Shown here piece by piece: positions 25,509 to 34,836 of a DNA stretch of 64,000 nucleotides. Each line of letters starts with the position of its first letter. Position 1 is the stretch's first letter. The position numbers and the translations under genes are program-made. The stretch is from Morchella semilibera (lineage: Eukaryota > Ascomycota > Pezizomycetes > Pezizales > Morchellaceae): the NCBI GenBank assembly GCA_009192285.1, contig CM018606.1, forward strand, positions 2,036,081 to 2,100,080, in the 5' to 3' direction. The notes under the pieces were generated by a model, which saw only the letters and a list, made by a program, of their open reading frames with translations, ran no database searches and was not told the origin of the DNA.

Positions 25509-25792
25509 TTTTACCACTGGTGGTGAAAACAATACCAATATTTATACCTTAAAATGGATAAAAGTACAGACCCTTTGGTCAAAAGGGGCTATATAATGCC
25601 AATTTATGAGTTCAATTGTCCACCTGTGGCAAGCATTTTACCACCACCGGCGGGAAACCATAAGTATTGGCACTAATGAATTAATATAATAGCGCAGCAT
25701 GAAGACTGAAATTCAGCATTTGTATTGGCACAAGGACTGAAATTCAGTACTTATACCACCGGTGGTAAATTATTTTATCATCGTTGGTAAAA
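25509..25792. repeat. Array of diverged palindromes (TTTTACCACCGGTGGTAAAA type)
   Basis: Four related palindromes occur in 284 bp: 25509-25529 (TTTTACCACTGGTGGTGAAA), 25636-25658, 25751-25770 (ACCACCGGTGGTAAAT) and 25773-25792. Between them, a second palindrome, CTGAAATTCAG, occurs twice (25706-25716 and 25737-25747), and GTATTGGCAC also occurs twice. The local sequence is AT-rich. It may be a degraded nested MITE or a protein-binding array. Confidence 0.5.
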
Positions 25793-27282
25793 TTACTTTT
25801 GGCACATCTACCACTCCATACGTATCAACTAGTCTATTGGAATTCAAAGAACTCGATAGTTGAGTGCTTAAGGTGTTACTATCCAAGTTACACCGTGCTT
25901 AGGGTTATGAAAATCGCTATAATTATCCATGATATATTAGTACCCAATTTCAAGCTAGAAGCTACGAACACAAGAGGGGATAAGGATATCATTGGAGAGG
26001 ATGATTATCTTGGCCTAAAAAGCGAAAAAATAGTTTTTACAACAGTGATTTCCTATATTGGTAGGTATTGGTGGTTTTAACGAGCGGCAAAAGACTCACT
26101 CATACTCCCCACTTCTCTATTACAAGGATAACAGCAGCTCACGGGGACTGACAACTACTTGAGGTAGCATCGAAACGTGCACCTGCAAGAGCCAACAAAT
26201 AAACAGTTTGATCCCTGAAATTTTTGACGCCAAGTAGAGAAACCCGAACTCTTATAAACGACTTGGTTTTGATTAGCCGCGCAACCAATTATCAGAAATG
26301 CTTCAGGTGAGATTATGAGCTTCGACACATGCATACGCATTGTTTTCGTGACACCTCATGTAGACTTTACCCAAAATATTATGATCCTTGCTCCGATGTT
26401 GAGCATGCGCTAAAAGGTACTTTACATACCTTGAGTATTGTTCGAAGTTCAAACACACACGCAAAAAAAGCAATTATATATAAAGGATCGTTCAGCTGTA
26501 AGACAGGAGACGGAGTTCCCAAGAGTCAACGCCTAACAAAAAAGTAGCTTTCACCCTAAGTGCTCCCCTTCAGTGGGTGAGCCTCGGGAACGGGAACGGG
26601 AACGGGAACGGGGACCAAAATTTCCCCCCCGTGACCATCCCTGTCTGCGCCCTAACGAAGCAATGACAGTTGGCTAATATACGTAGTATATGTACTTGCG
26701 CCTCGCAGAGTCTCATATCTACATTTATCCCATACAATAGATGCTCCTCCAGCAGGACTGCTTTTATTTACACTACATGTAGTATAATTTAAATAATGAT
26801 ACTGGAATACTAGAAAGAGAAGAAGACCCAAGAAACATATACATGGAGGTGTGATACGTTCTCATGTTGCTAAATGACATGAGATGATCTGAGGAGGGCA
26901 TACGATGTGCATGGTTAATGAGGTAAGGAAGCCGGTACTTTAAAGGAGCGCATCTGCTTTCTGCACAGTTTGAGAGAAAACGGTTTATAGTGGAGGTCGG
27001 TTAAGTTATTGAACTAGTGTTCGTATTATTTACATGGGTTGAACTATATGTTTTTAACATTTCCGATTGGCCGAATTACTTGCTCCTTTTATACTAATAT
27101 GTACATGTACCTACCATTCTACACCCCATGTTCGCGAATTCGGTAAGAGTGAGAGAGGATACATGTATGTTACTTAAGTGCGAGGCCTGCCGCTTAATCT
27201 TTGGTTTTTCTCCGTCTTCCCAACAGCCCTAGAAATTAGTCCTTCTTGATTCCACACACTTACTTCCACTAAAATATACGAA

Positions 27283-28829
27283 ATGTCCGAATCACCCAGT
27301 GCTAATGCTGAATCACCCAGTGCTAATGCCGAATCACCCAGTGCTAATGCTAATGCCGCGAGCTCCGCACTTCCTGAACTTGATGTGGATTCTGGAAACA
27401 CAACTGATGACTATTCTGTCTATTCCAGTGGAGTGTGAGTTTAAGCTGTCGATTGTGTGCGATTATTGCTGATACAGATACTTTTTTTTTAGAGAGAGCG
27501 CCACTACATCCTTGAAATCCAGTGTTCTAAAGTACAAGTAAGCGTCTTTTGACTCTTATAGGAATATATAGATATTTCATAACAAAGAAACATACTGACT
27601 AGTATTCGCCTTCAGATACGAACATGGAAGAAGATATCACGCCTATAAAGAAGGTGCCTACTATGGGCCCAACGATGAGGCTCAAAACGAGCAGCTAGAC
27701 ATCTTCCACCACTACTGCACCCTGGCCATGGATGGGAAGCTTCATTTCGCACCCATCGGTGATAACCCGCAGAAGATCCTAGATATTGGCACTGGAACGG
27801 GGATTTGGGCCATCGACTGCGCGGATGCCTATCCCTCCGCTCAGGTCAGTAAATACTCGAAAGGACCAAACATGTAAAAAGAATCATAGTAACAACTCTC
27901 CCTTAGGTTATCGGCAATGACCTTTCACCAATCCAACCTTCATGGGTACCTCCAAACTTGCAATTCGAGGTTGACGACCTAGAGAGTGATTGGGCAATCT
28001 CATCAAACACATTTGACTTCATCCATATGCGATACATGCTCGCCTGTGTCAGTGACTGGCCCACTCTCTTCCAGAAAGCATACATGTAAGCTCTCCTCTT
28101 CCTTCTACCATTTGGTCTGGGCAGGCCCTAACACATCACAAACATGCAGCACAACAAAGCCCGGCGGATACTTTGAATCGCAGGAGCCAACCTTGCAGAT
28201 TTTCTCAGACGACGGCTCCCTCCCACACGGCTCACCAATCGACATATGGGTTGATAAGATGGGGGAAGCGGCAGAAAAGTTTGGAAAGCCCGCCCATATT
28301 GCACACCGAACAAGGGACTGGATGATTGAAGCTGGCTTTGAGGATGTCCATGAGAAGGTTATTAAGCTTCCATTGGGCCCGTGGGCGAAGGATCCGAAAA
28401 TGAAGGAGATTGGCAAATATGCACTGCTGAGTGCGTTGACAGGGTTGGAGGGATTCACGATGGCGCTGTTTACCCGGATTTTGGGGTATGTTCCTATGCT
28501 TCTCTGGGTCGTCTTTTTAAGTGGTTAATTGTTTGCTTCTTGCAAATAATTCTTGGCGCTAGGCTAGCAGCACCGATCAGCCAATTGGTAACCTACACTA
28601 AGGATATACGCTAACATTCTTTCTTAAAATTCTAGATGGTCGAGTGGAGAAGTAGTGACCCTCTGCGACAAGTGCAGAGAGCAGCTCATAAATAGAAAGA
28701 CACACGTGTATCAGAACTAGTAAGTGACTTCCTATATCATTGAACTTTTTTTTTTGGTTACAGAAACTAAAATATATACCTACTTCTAGTCATATCGTCT
28801 ATGGACGTAAGCCCGAGAAGGACGAGTAG
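27283..28829 (+). CDS. LaeA-like SAM-dependent methyltransferase
   Basis: Seven exons: 27283-27434, 27493-27537, 27616-27844, 27907-28085, 28150-28485, 28636-28719 and 28790-28829; 354 residues. The fold is the TAM/LaeA-like class I methyltransferase. It shows YEHGRRYHAYKEGAYYGPND, the SAM-binding loop ILDIGTGTGIWAID (Asp122 to Trp130), NDLSPIQPSWVPPN, FDFIHMRYML, KPGGYFESQE and the late GWSSGEVV block. Proteins of this type include the secondary-metabolism regulator LaeA and many of unknown substrate. This copy is closer to the generic fungal family than to LaeA itself. Residues 4-25 hold three ESPSANA repeats from a 21-base tandem repeat. All introns are short with consensus ends. Confidence 0.88.
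27291..27353 (+). repeat. In-frame 21-bp tandem repeat, three copies
   Basis: The unit GAATCACCCAGTGCTAATGC plus one base occurs three times back to back in exon 1 of the methyltransferase, coding ESPSANA each time. The copies differ at one or two bases, so the expansion is recent. The length is a multiple of three, so the frame is kept. Confidence 0.85.
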
Positions 28830-30258
28830 ATTTGACCTTAGCCGATATATGAATGCCTGGGGGGGGTTGGATACAGTTCGTTGTAAATTGTAGTTTTATT
28901 TAGCAAAGCATAATGAAGTATTACGAAGCCACACGAAACCTGCACTTATTCAGTAGGGAGGAAGCCTATAGTAGATCATTAGCCTTCGAAACTCAAGATA
29001 CTCCTAGGGTGTGGGTGTTGTTTTAGTGTAACCCGGAAAGAGATATATATATGGAGAGATCCAGTGCCTAAATGTCCTAATTCTTGAATGTACCTGTCGA
29101 TCATCTTGCCTTTTATACTCTACTAGTTGGTATGTGTGCAACCCTCCACTATTATTTCTTCAGTACCCTAACTTAAGAGTATTCTCGAAAGTTTAAGACT
29201 TACAAGGTTGCCCCCGTTGACCACAAGGTGCTGTTAGGGCAGGGTTCAGGCCAGATAGAATTATTTACCTCCACTCCCGCATACAGGATATATTTTTCTA
29301 GGCTCAATTCGAGCGGCAGATCTCGAGAAGTCACCGTCATACCGTCCAATGACAAAATGACACTCCAATAACTACAAGCGTGTCCTTGAACCTAAGAGAG
29401 TCGGCAATTCTCTTTATAGAAGGTAGTCAAAACCCAATTTCCTCTGCATTGTCCTCGGGGGGGGGGGGGTGGTTGTAACCTTCGGCGGTGAAAGATTGGT
29501 GACAATCGGGGCCACATTAGAGACATGAACCTTGAGGGGTACCCTTGCATGTAGAGAACGGTATGTGTTTATGACGGAATCTGTTCTCCTGGCTATGTTA
29601 CCGGCCTAAAATTGAGCTCTGCCAAGAGAGGAGGTTATAATGTAGGCACGTTCGGTCGGCAGAATGTTAAATACGTGCGTATTAGGAACTCCAGCCCGTG
29701 TCTCTCGAAGAACTACTTATGTAGGGTACATGTACCCAAGTAAAACTTGACAAAGGAAAATATGGCCATAGACTCAGAGGCATATAAAAAGGCTCGAATC
29801 AAGGCAGCGCAAGGCAGCAGGCAAGCCACGCTCGGCCGTATCGGCACCCATTTTAGCGGTACCACATTTACTCATCGCGTAGGTTGTCTGGGTAAAAAAC
29901 TATACCGCTAGTGATCTAGGATACTTAGCGCCATGTACTATACTAGTACGCCACGCGTTCCTCCGTCATTCCACTTGCATGCCGCCCCAAGAGTCTTGGA
30001 CAAAGCTTGTTTCCTCACGTTCTACCCAGACAAGACAAGATGATCAACCTCTTCACACATACCATTTCGTCATTCCCGCAAACAAGGATTTGGATCAAGA
30101 AATGAAACCCTTAGATGCTGAAGCTGTGACGTGGGATATCTACTCAGTTGCGCATAAATATACATGTTCACGCCACCACGATATAGTCTTTCTAAATCAT
30201 TTACAACAAGCAATATATATCCAATTCTCAAAATAACATTTTCGATACTTCCCTTGCA
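28830..30258. other. Intergenic region upstream of the PAP2 phosphatase
   Basis: No supported gene. It has a 13-base G tract near 29457-29469 and one TACATGTA at 29727-29734. A TATA-like CATATAAAAAGG lies near 29780, too far (about 480 bases) from the PAP2 ATG to assign with confidence. The frame at 29979-30236 has no known motif. Confidence 0.5.
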
Positions 30259-31407
30259 ATGGGGCTATTCTCACGCAACGCTGAGCCTGCAGAACCAACT
30301 GCCAATGGTAAGCACCACCATCGGCGCTCCAGCTCCAGTGGCCACCACGGGAAGCACAGACCAGTACTTGCAAGACACATGAACGAGCGACCCACCTTTG
30401 GCGAATGGCTCCGCACTATCTGGCTCGATATTCTTACTATGGCGTGTCTTGGAGCCGTCGGTCTTGGTGTTTATATGGCACCCCCAGCGCCCTCACGATC
30501 ATTTCCCGTCTATTTTCAGGACGGTGAAATCGTTTACCCTGAGTTTGCGTACCCACTTCGCAAGAACATCATCCCTATCTGGCTCGCTGCATTTCTTGCC
30601 TTCTTCGTGCCGTTTATATTCTTCGTTCTGTTCCAGATTCGTGTCCGTAGCTTTTGGGATTTCAACGCTGCAGTTGTTGGCCTTCTCTATTCGCTCATCA
30701 ATGCCGCCGTTTTTCAGGTATTCCTCAAGTGGCTCATTGGTGGTCTTCGCCCACACTTCCTCGCAGTTTGCAAACCGAACCTCCCAGACGTTGGAATGAA
30801 TACCGGTAACGGTCTCCGCCAAATCATGTACGACCGCAGCATCTGCACAGGTGACGAGAAAGAAATCAACGACTCTCTGGAGTCATTTCCGTCGGGGCAT
30901 AGCACCGCTGCCTTCGCAGGTTTCATTTTCTTGTATCTGTACTTCAACGCGAAGATGAAGATCTTCTCCAATTACCACGGTGCCATGTGGAAGCAGACAC
31001 TGCTATATGCGCCCGTACTTGGTGCTGTGCTGATTGCAGGCTCGCTGACGATCGATGAGTATCATAACTATTATGATGTCCTTGCGGGTGCGGCTATCGG
31101 GACCATGTTTGCGTTCTCGTCTTTCAGAATGGTGTATGCTTCGGTATGGGATTTCAGATTTAACCATATCCCCCTGCCTCGTGGAAGTGGGACAATGGGA
31201 TTCTCCTACACGGATTCGGACGAGATGAGGAGCTTCCATGATGCTATTGCAACGAGAAAAGCTGGGTGGGGAACATTGGGTGGTGGGTTGACGGGTGCAC
31301 CATTCGACGCAACAACGGCGGCTGTGGATTTGGCGGATCTTGGAGTTGGAGGGTCTGGAAGGGGCGCCAGGATGGGCGGGAGGAGGAGGGGTGATAATGT
31401 TGTTTAA
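30259..31407 (+). CDS. PAP2-family lipid phosphate phosphatase (DPP1/LPP-like)
   Basis: Single exon, 382 residues. A basic His/Arg/Ser-rich N-terminus (1-45) precedes about six membrane spans. The PAP2 motifs are KWLIGGLRP (Lys157 to Pro165) and the PSGH signature (211-214, followed by STAAFAGF). The third motif, SLTIDEYHNYYD, carries His269 and Asp273. Enzymes of this type dephosphorylate phosphatidate, lysophosphatidate or diacylglycerol pyrophosphate at ER, vacuole or Golgi membranes without Mg2+. The third motif normally reads SRxxxxxHxxxD; here Leu263 stands in the place of Arg. The C-terminus is a Gly/Arg-rich tail. Specific substrate cannot be told from sequence. Confidence 0.85.
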   Translation: MGLFSRNAEPAEPTANGKHHHRRSSSSGHHGKHRPVLARHMNERPTFGEWLRTIWLDILTMACLGAVGLGVYMAPPAPSRSFPVYFQDGEIVYPEFAYPLRKNIIPIWLAAFLAFFVPFIFFVLFQIRVRSFWDFNAAVVGLLYSLINAAVFQVFLKWLIGGLRPHFLAVCKPNLPDVGMNTGNGLRQIMYDRSICTGDEKEINDSLESFPSGHSTAAFAGFIFLYLYFNAKMKIFSNYHGAMWKQTLLYAPVLGAVLIAGSLTIDEYHNYYDVLAGAAIGTMFAFSSFRMVYASVWDFRFNHIPLPRGSGTMGFSYTDSDEMRSFHDAIATRKAGWGTLGGGLTGAPFDATTAAVDLADLGVGGSGRGARMGGRRRGDNVV

Positions 31408-31922
31408 TTACCTGTTTCCTTCGCTCCAGCACCCCACCCTTTCTTCATTTCCCATTTCTTTTCTTCTTTAATATTGTTATGCGATTATGAACTTTATTTG
31501 TTTCTGTTATAATGACGAGGTTGAGTACCATTTTTGATCCCTGCGCCAGGGGTTACATCTTCTTTAGTTAGTTCCTAATGAATCAATACTCAGTTACCTG
31601 TATGTAAGTCAATGTATTTATTATGTTTATCTTTTTCCGCGAGTGAATGCATCGGTGGAATCTGCAACAATGATCCTTTCTTTCAGCAGTAGTAATACTG
31701 ATCTTAAACAGACCCCCCGGCGCACGGCTGATAAAACACTACCGCAGAGAACTCGTGATTAATCCGCGGACCCTTAATCACATAATATCACTCGCTCCAA
31801 GGCCGTCGACAATTACTAAACGCCTGATCGATTGATTGATTGATTTATATGCTATCAAACTTATTTTAAGCACTATCAAATTAAAACCCTTTTCATCAAT
31901 TTCCGTCTAAGAAATTCACGTA

Positions 31923-32880
31923 CAGTCGCGTCCAACAAGTTTTGGCCGTTGGGAGGACTTAGCGACGGCGCGACACCCCACAAATATCAACAGAAAAATC
32001 AAATGATAATATATTTAATAGATAGGATATAGGGATGTTTTACAGGGTATAAGTAAATTAAATATGTGACCAGAATTTAAAATATCTATTGTTTGCAATC
32101 AAAAATTCTCCATTTCCTTTTAGTCATGAATCCAACAACTCATTCACCTTTGATGGGAAATTTATACCCCGACTCTACAGAAACTAAAATTTAAAACATA
32201 TAGTGAATATAAGATGCTCTCTGACTACAACTTTATAGCATTTTCGAAGGTGTGTTATATGTTTTCATATATGGATTACAGGGTCGAAATCTGTTGATTT
32301 GATATTAGGAATTTTGTATTATTAGTAATTGAAGCATTTCTGAAAATAAATTAAGAATATATACAATTATATTAATATCTTTAGTTTCGTAATAGTCTAG
32401 CAAGTTCTAATATATATTCTCAATTGAATATATTGATATTTAATTTTATGCTGCTACTTTTAGTATTTTGATAAAGATGTCACAAAACGACAAAAGTTAA
32501 TCACTATCTTTTATTATTATGCCACACATATGAAAACACCTACGACAACTCTTAAAATATTAAAAAGTTATATATAGGGATTTTCTTATAATGAAGATAA
32601 GCTCCGAGTCTTTATTACAGTTCTAAATGATAAGGGCTAATTTTTCTATAGAAAGGTAAATAAGTTGGCAAATTCCTTACCAAAAATAAATGTACTATTT
32701 CTGGCATTAGCTGGAGGGTACAGCAAATTCTGGTCACATATTTGATTTCCTGATATTTTATTAAATACTACTATGTATTCTCTATCAAATAGCTTGCCAA
32801 TTGATTTATTCGTTGATGTTTTGTGGGGTTCACGGGTTGCCGCCGCCACCAAAACAGCCAAAAATTGTTGGACGCGACTG
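31923..32880. mobile_element. Non-autonomous Tc1/mariner-pogo-type DNA transposon, TA flanked
   Basis: The ends are inverted repeats. The left starts CAGTCGCGTCCAACAA and the right ends with its complement. The first 24 bases match with one mismatch; similarity resumes after a diverged patch (CCCCACAAA, ATCAAC) and again further in (AATATGTGACCAGAATT at about 32061 and, inverted, about 32730). A TA dinucleotide flanks each side (31921-31922 and 32881-32882), the target duplication of the Tc1/mariner superfamily. The interior is very AT-rich and has no transposase; the longest frame (minus strand, 32646-32918) has no known motif. It may be a deletion derivative or a large MITE, possibly further altered by C-to-T repeat mutation. 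Confidence 0.8.
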
Positions 32881-32971
32881 TACCTTAATACACCTACCGG
32901 AAAGGGGTTATTTAACATGTTCTAGGTAGAATAGCAACCAAGAACCTTGATAACATCTGGTAAGTGATTCT

Positions 32972-33021
32972 TATATCGAGGCCCAACCTAAACCCATATA
33001 TCGAGGTCCAACCTAGACCCA
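32972..33021. repeat. 25-bp direct tandem duplication
   Basis: Two adjacent copies of TATATCGAGGYCCAACCTAR plus ACCCA occupy 32972-32996 and 32997-33021, differing at two positions. They begin 90 bases after the transposon end. There is no coding capacity. Confidence 0.75.
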
Positions 33022-34836
33022 TAAATAAATTTTCGATCGATGATTCACAAGAATAAATTGACTACACATGTTTCTATGCAACTGTAGGTACATGTAGCTA
33101 TTTGGGCGGATATCTACGGCGTATGAACGATCAAGTAGGCAAACCAAAATTACATGTAGGTCATGTACATGTAGGTCCAGGGGCTTAGCTTAGTCCGAAA
33201 GGGCGCGATGTAATTCTTAATGTTAACTCATAATTATAAGCCGGCCTTAGGCGGAACCAAGCTCGCTTTAAATCACCCGAGGATACACTTTGTAATCAAT
33301 CAATCTTTCCGGTCCGGTGATACGTGTGGCCTTTACATCTAATAATCTACATGTACTTACATGTAAGTATCTGATGGGACTATAAGCAGCAAACGCGGCC
33401 TCCTCTTCCTGGATTTCAAATTGTAATATTCATTGTCTGGCTCGATTTTCTAACTCTGGGGCAGTACAAGTACATGTATGCTGTATGCTGTATCTTATAA
33501 ATCCCATATACATTTATGAAGTCAAGTGCATGTGCCAGTACCGCACGCACTCACACGCTTAGGTACACACCCACTCATATTCGAAACTTGACCGATTAAC
33601 CCTACTTGTCTTAAAACTCAAGCCCGGCAAAGTATGGTACCAAGATTCAACACCAAATCCCTTGACTTACGTACATCAGTGTTTGGTGAGCTGACATGGC
33701 CATCTTATGTCAAACACCTTGGCAGCCCCAAAGAAGAGTTGGCCCGGACACAACCCACAGTGTAACCACTGCTAGTGAACGCCGGCTTTGTTTCAGATAC
33801 AATGTTTTTTCGTACTGCGATTGAGATAAACTCCTGAATAAAGTTATAAGTGGGGGGAGGTACAGTTCTCAGGTCCATGTCGCAAGGAGCTCTCTCAACA
33901 AGAACTGTATCGTCTCAAATCGACCATAACTACATGTATGTCGTATTGCAAAAGCTTTTAATCGCTGCTTGAGGTCGATGAGACCCCACGAGGCGAAACA
34001 GTTATTAGCAAATGGTAACCCATGGCCGAGTGGTTGGACCCGACTAGTCTGGAGTAAAGAAAAGGAGTTACAGTTGCATCGTGCAAGTACTAGTACATAC
34101 TAGCATGAGAGCAACCTTACTGACAGTCGTTTAGCTCTCGCGCGTAGCTATCGCAAGGCATCTCTACTGGGTTTGTGACAACTCAATTTACACCATTTCC
34201 GTGAAGCTTAGTACTGATTATTCCACAAGCCTAGTAGAGAGTATATGCAGAGAATGAGAATCTAGAGGCGTCTATGTCTTAGAGCCCCGACCTCCTGGCT
34301 GCATACGGGGGTGGTTGGTCGAGGTGCCACATTGAAACGCGCGCGGGTTCGGGCGGCGGTTCCAACACCGTCGCGTGGGACCCGTTGATGAGCCAAGCCA
34401 ATATTCAACTTCCTACTCTCGGAAAGGGCTTGGGCACTAGGGCTTGTCTCAATGTGCAGACTTTACCCTCGTATATGTTGGCGGCACTATATGTTCTGAA
34501 GCCTGGCGCGTGAAACGCCACAGAATATCAAGGTGTAACGCTCACGATTGAACATTTTTTCGCCCCGATGAGACAGGAGAAGCAAACTTGGCAGCGGCGG
34601 CTCAGCTGCGAATTGACACATAAAAGAATCAGTGCTCGGCCGGTCCTCAACACAAGATTCAGTACTTTTCATAATACTCCTAGTACTTGCAATATCCACG
34701 ATATCTATAAAAATTCTCATTTTCATTTTAAACATTTTTAAATTTCACCACTTATTCTCTCAAAACTGGATTTTGAGGACCCTTAATCAATATATCTATA
34801 ACCTCTTTCAAATACACATATCTACTTAAACCAACA

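Larger units (their letters stand above)
23120..27282. other. Gene-poor 4.2-kb region with inverted-repeat elements
   Basis: No supported gene. The stretch 25200-26550 is AT-richer than its surroundings and holds only short frames. It contains a 109-bp inverted-repeat element (24969-25077), an array of palindromes (25509-25792), a six-base CGGGAA tandem repeat of four copies (26585-26608), and TACATGTA at 23703, 24880, 25444, 26774, 27102 and 27160. The last two lie within 200 bases upstream of the methyltransferase start. Confidence 0.55.
31408..34836. other. Intergenic region with a DNA transposon and repeats
   Basis: No host gene is supported. After the T-rich 3' flank of the PAP2 gene comes a 958-bp transposable element (31923-32880), a 25-bp direct repeat (32972-33021), seven TACATGTA octamers between 33089 and 33938, and scattered tRNA-box-like words near 34020 and 34330 that do not make a tRNA. 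The 200 bases before the fusion gene (34640-34836) are AT/CT-rich, as expected of its promoter and leader. Confidence 0.55.

Noticed and set aside
26585-26608. Four copies of CGGGAA considered as a telomere-like repeat
   Set aside because: The unit does not match TTAGGG-type telomeres and the array is only 24 bases; an ordinary microsatellite.
27174-27401. Minus-strand frame with SALALGD repeats
   Set aside because: It is the antisense shadow of the 21-base repeat in methyltransferase exon 1.
32646-32918. 90-codon minus-strand frame in the 958-bp transposon considered as a transposase
   Set aside because: It has no DDE or helix-turn-helix signature and extends past the element end into flanking DNA.
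34010-34060. A-box-like word CCATGGCCGAGTGGTT, as in tRNA-Ser or tRNA-Leu
   Set aside because: No B box (GGTTCRANYCC) follows within 120 bases and the anticodon and acceptor stems cannot be formed.
34290-34390. T-arm-like hairpin GGCGGTTCCAACACCGTC with a D-arm-like word upstream
   Set aside because: The loop has eight bases instead of seven and no acceptor stem closes the structure; probably chance in GC-rich sequence.
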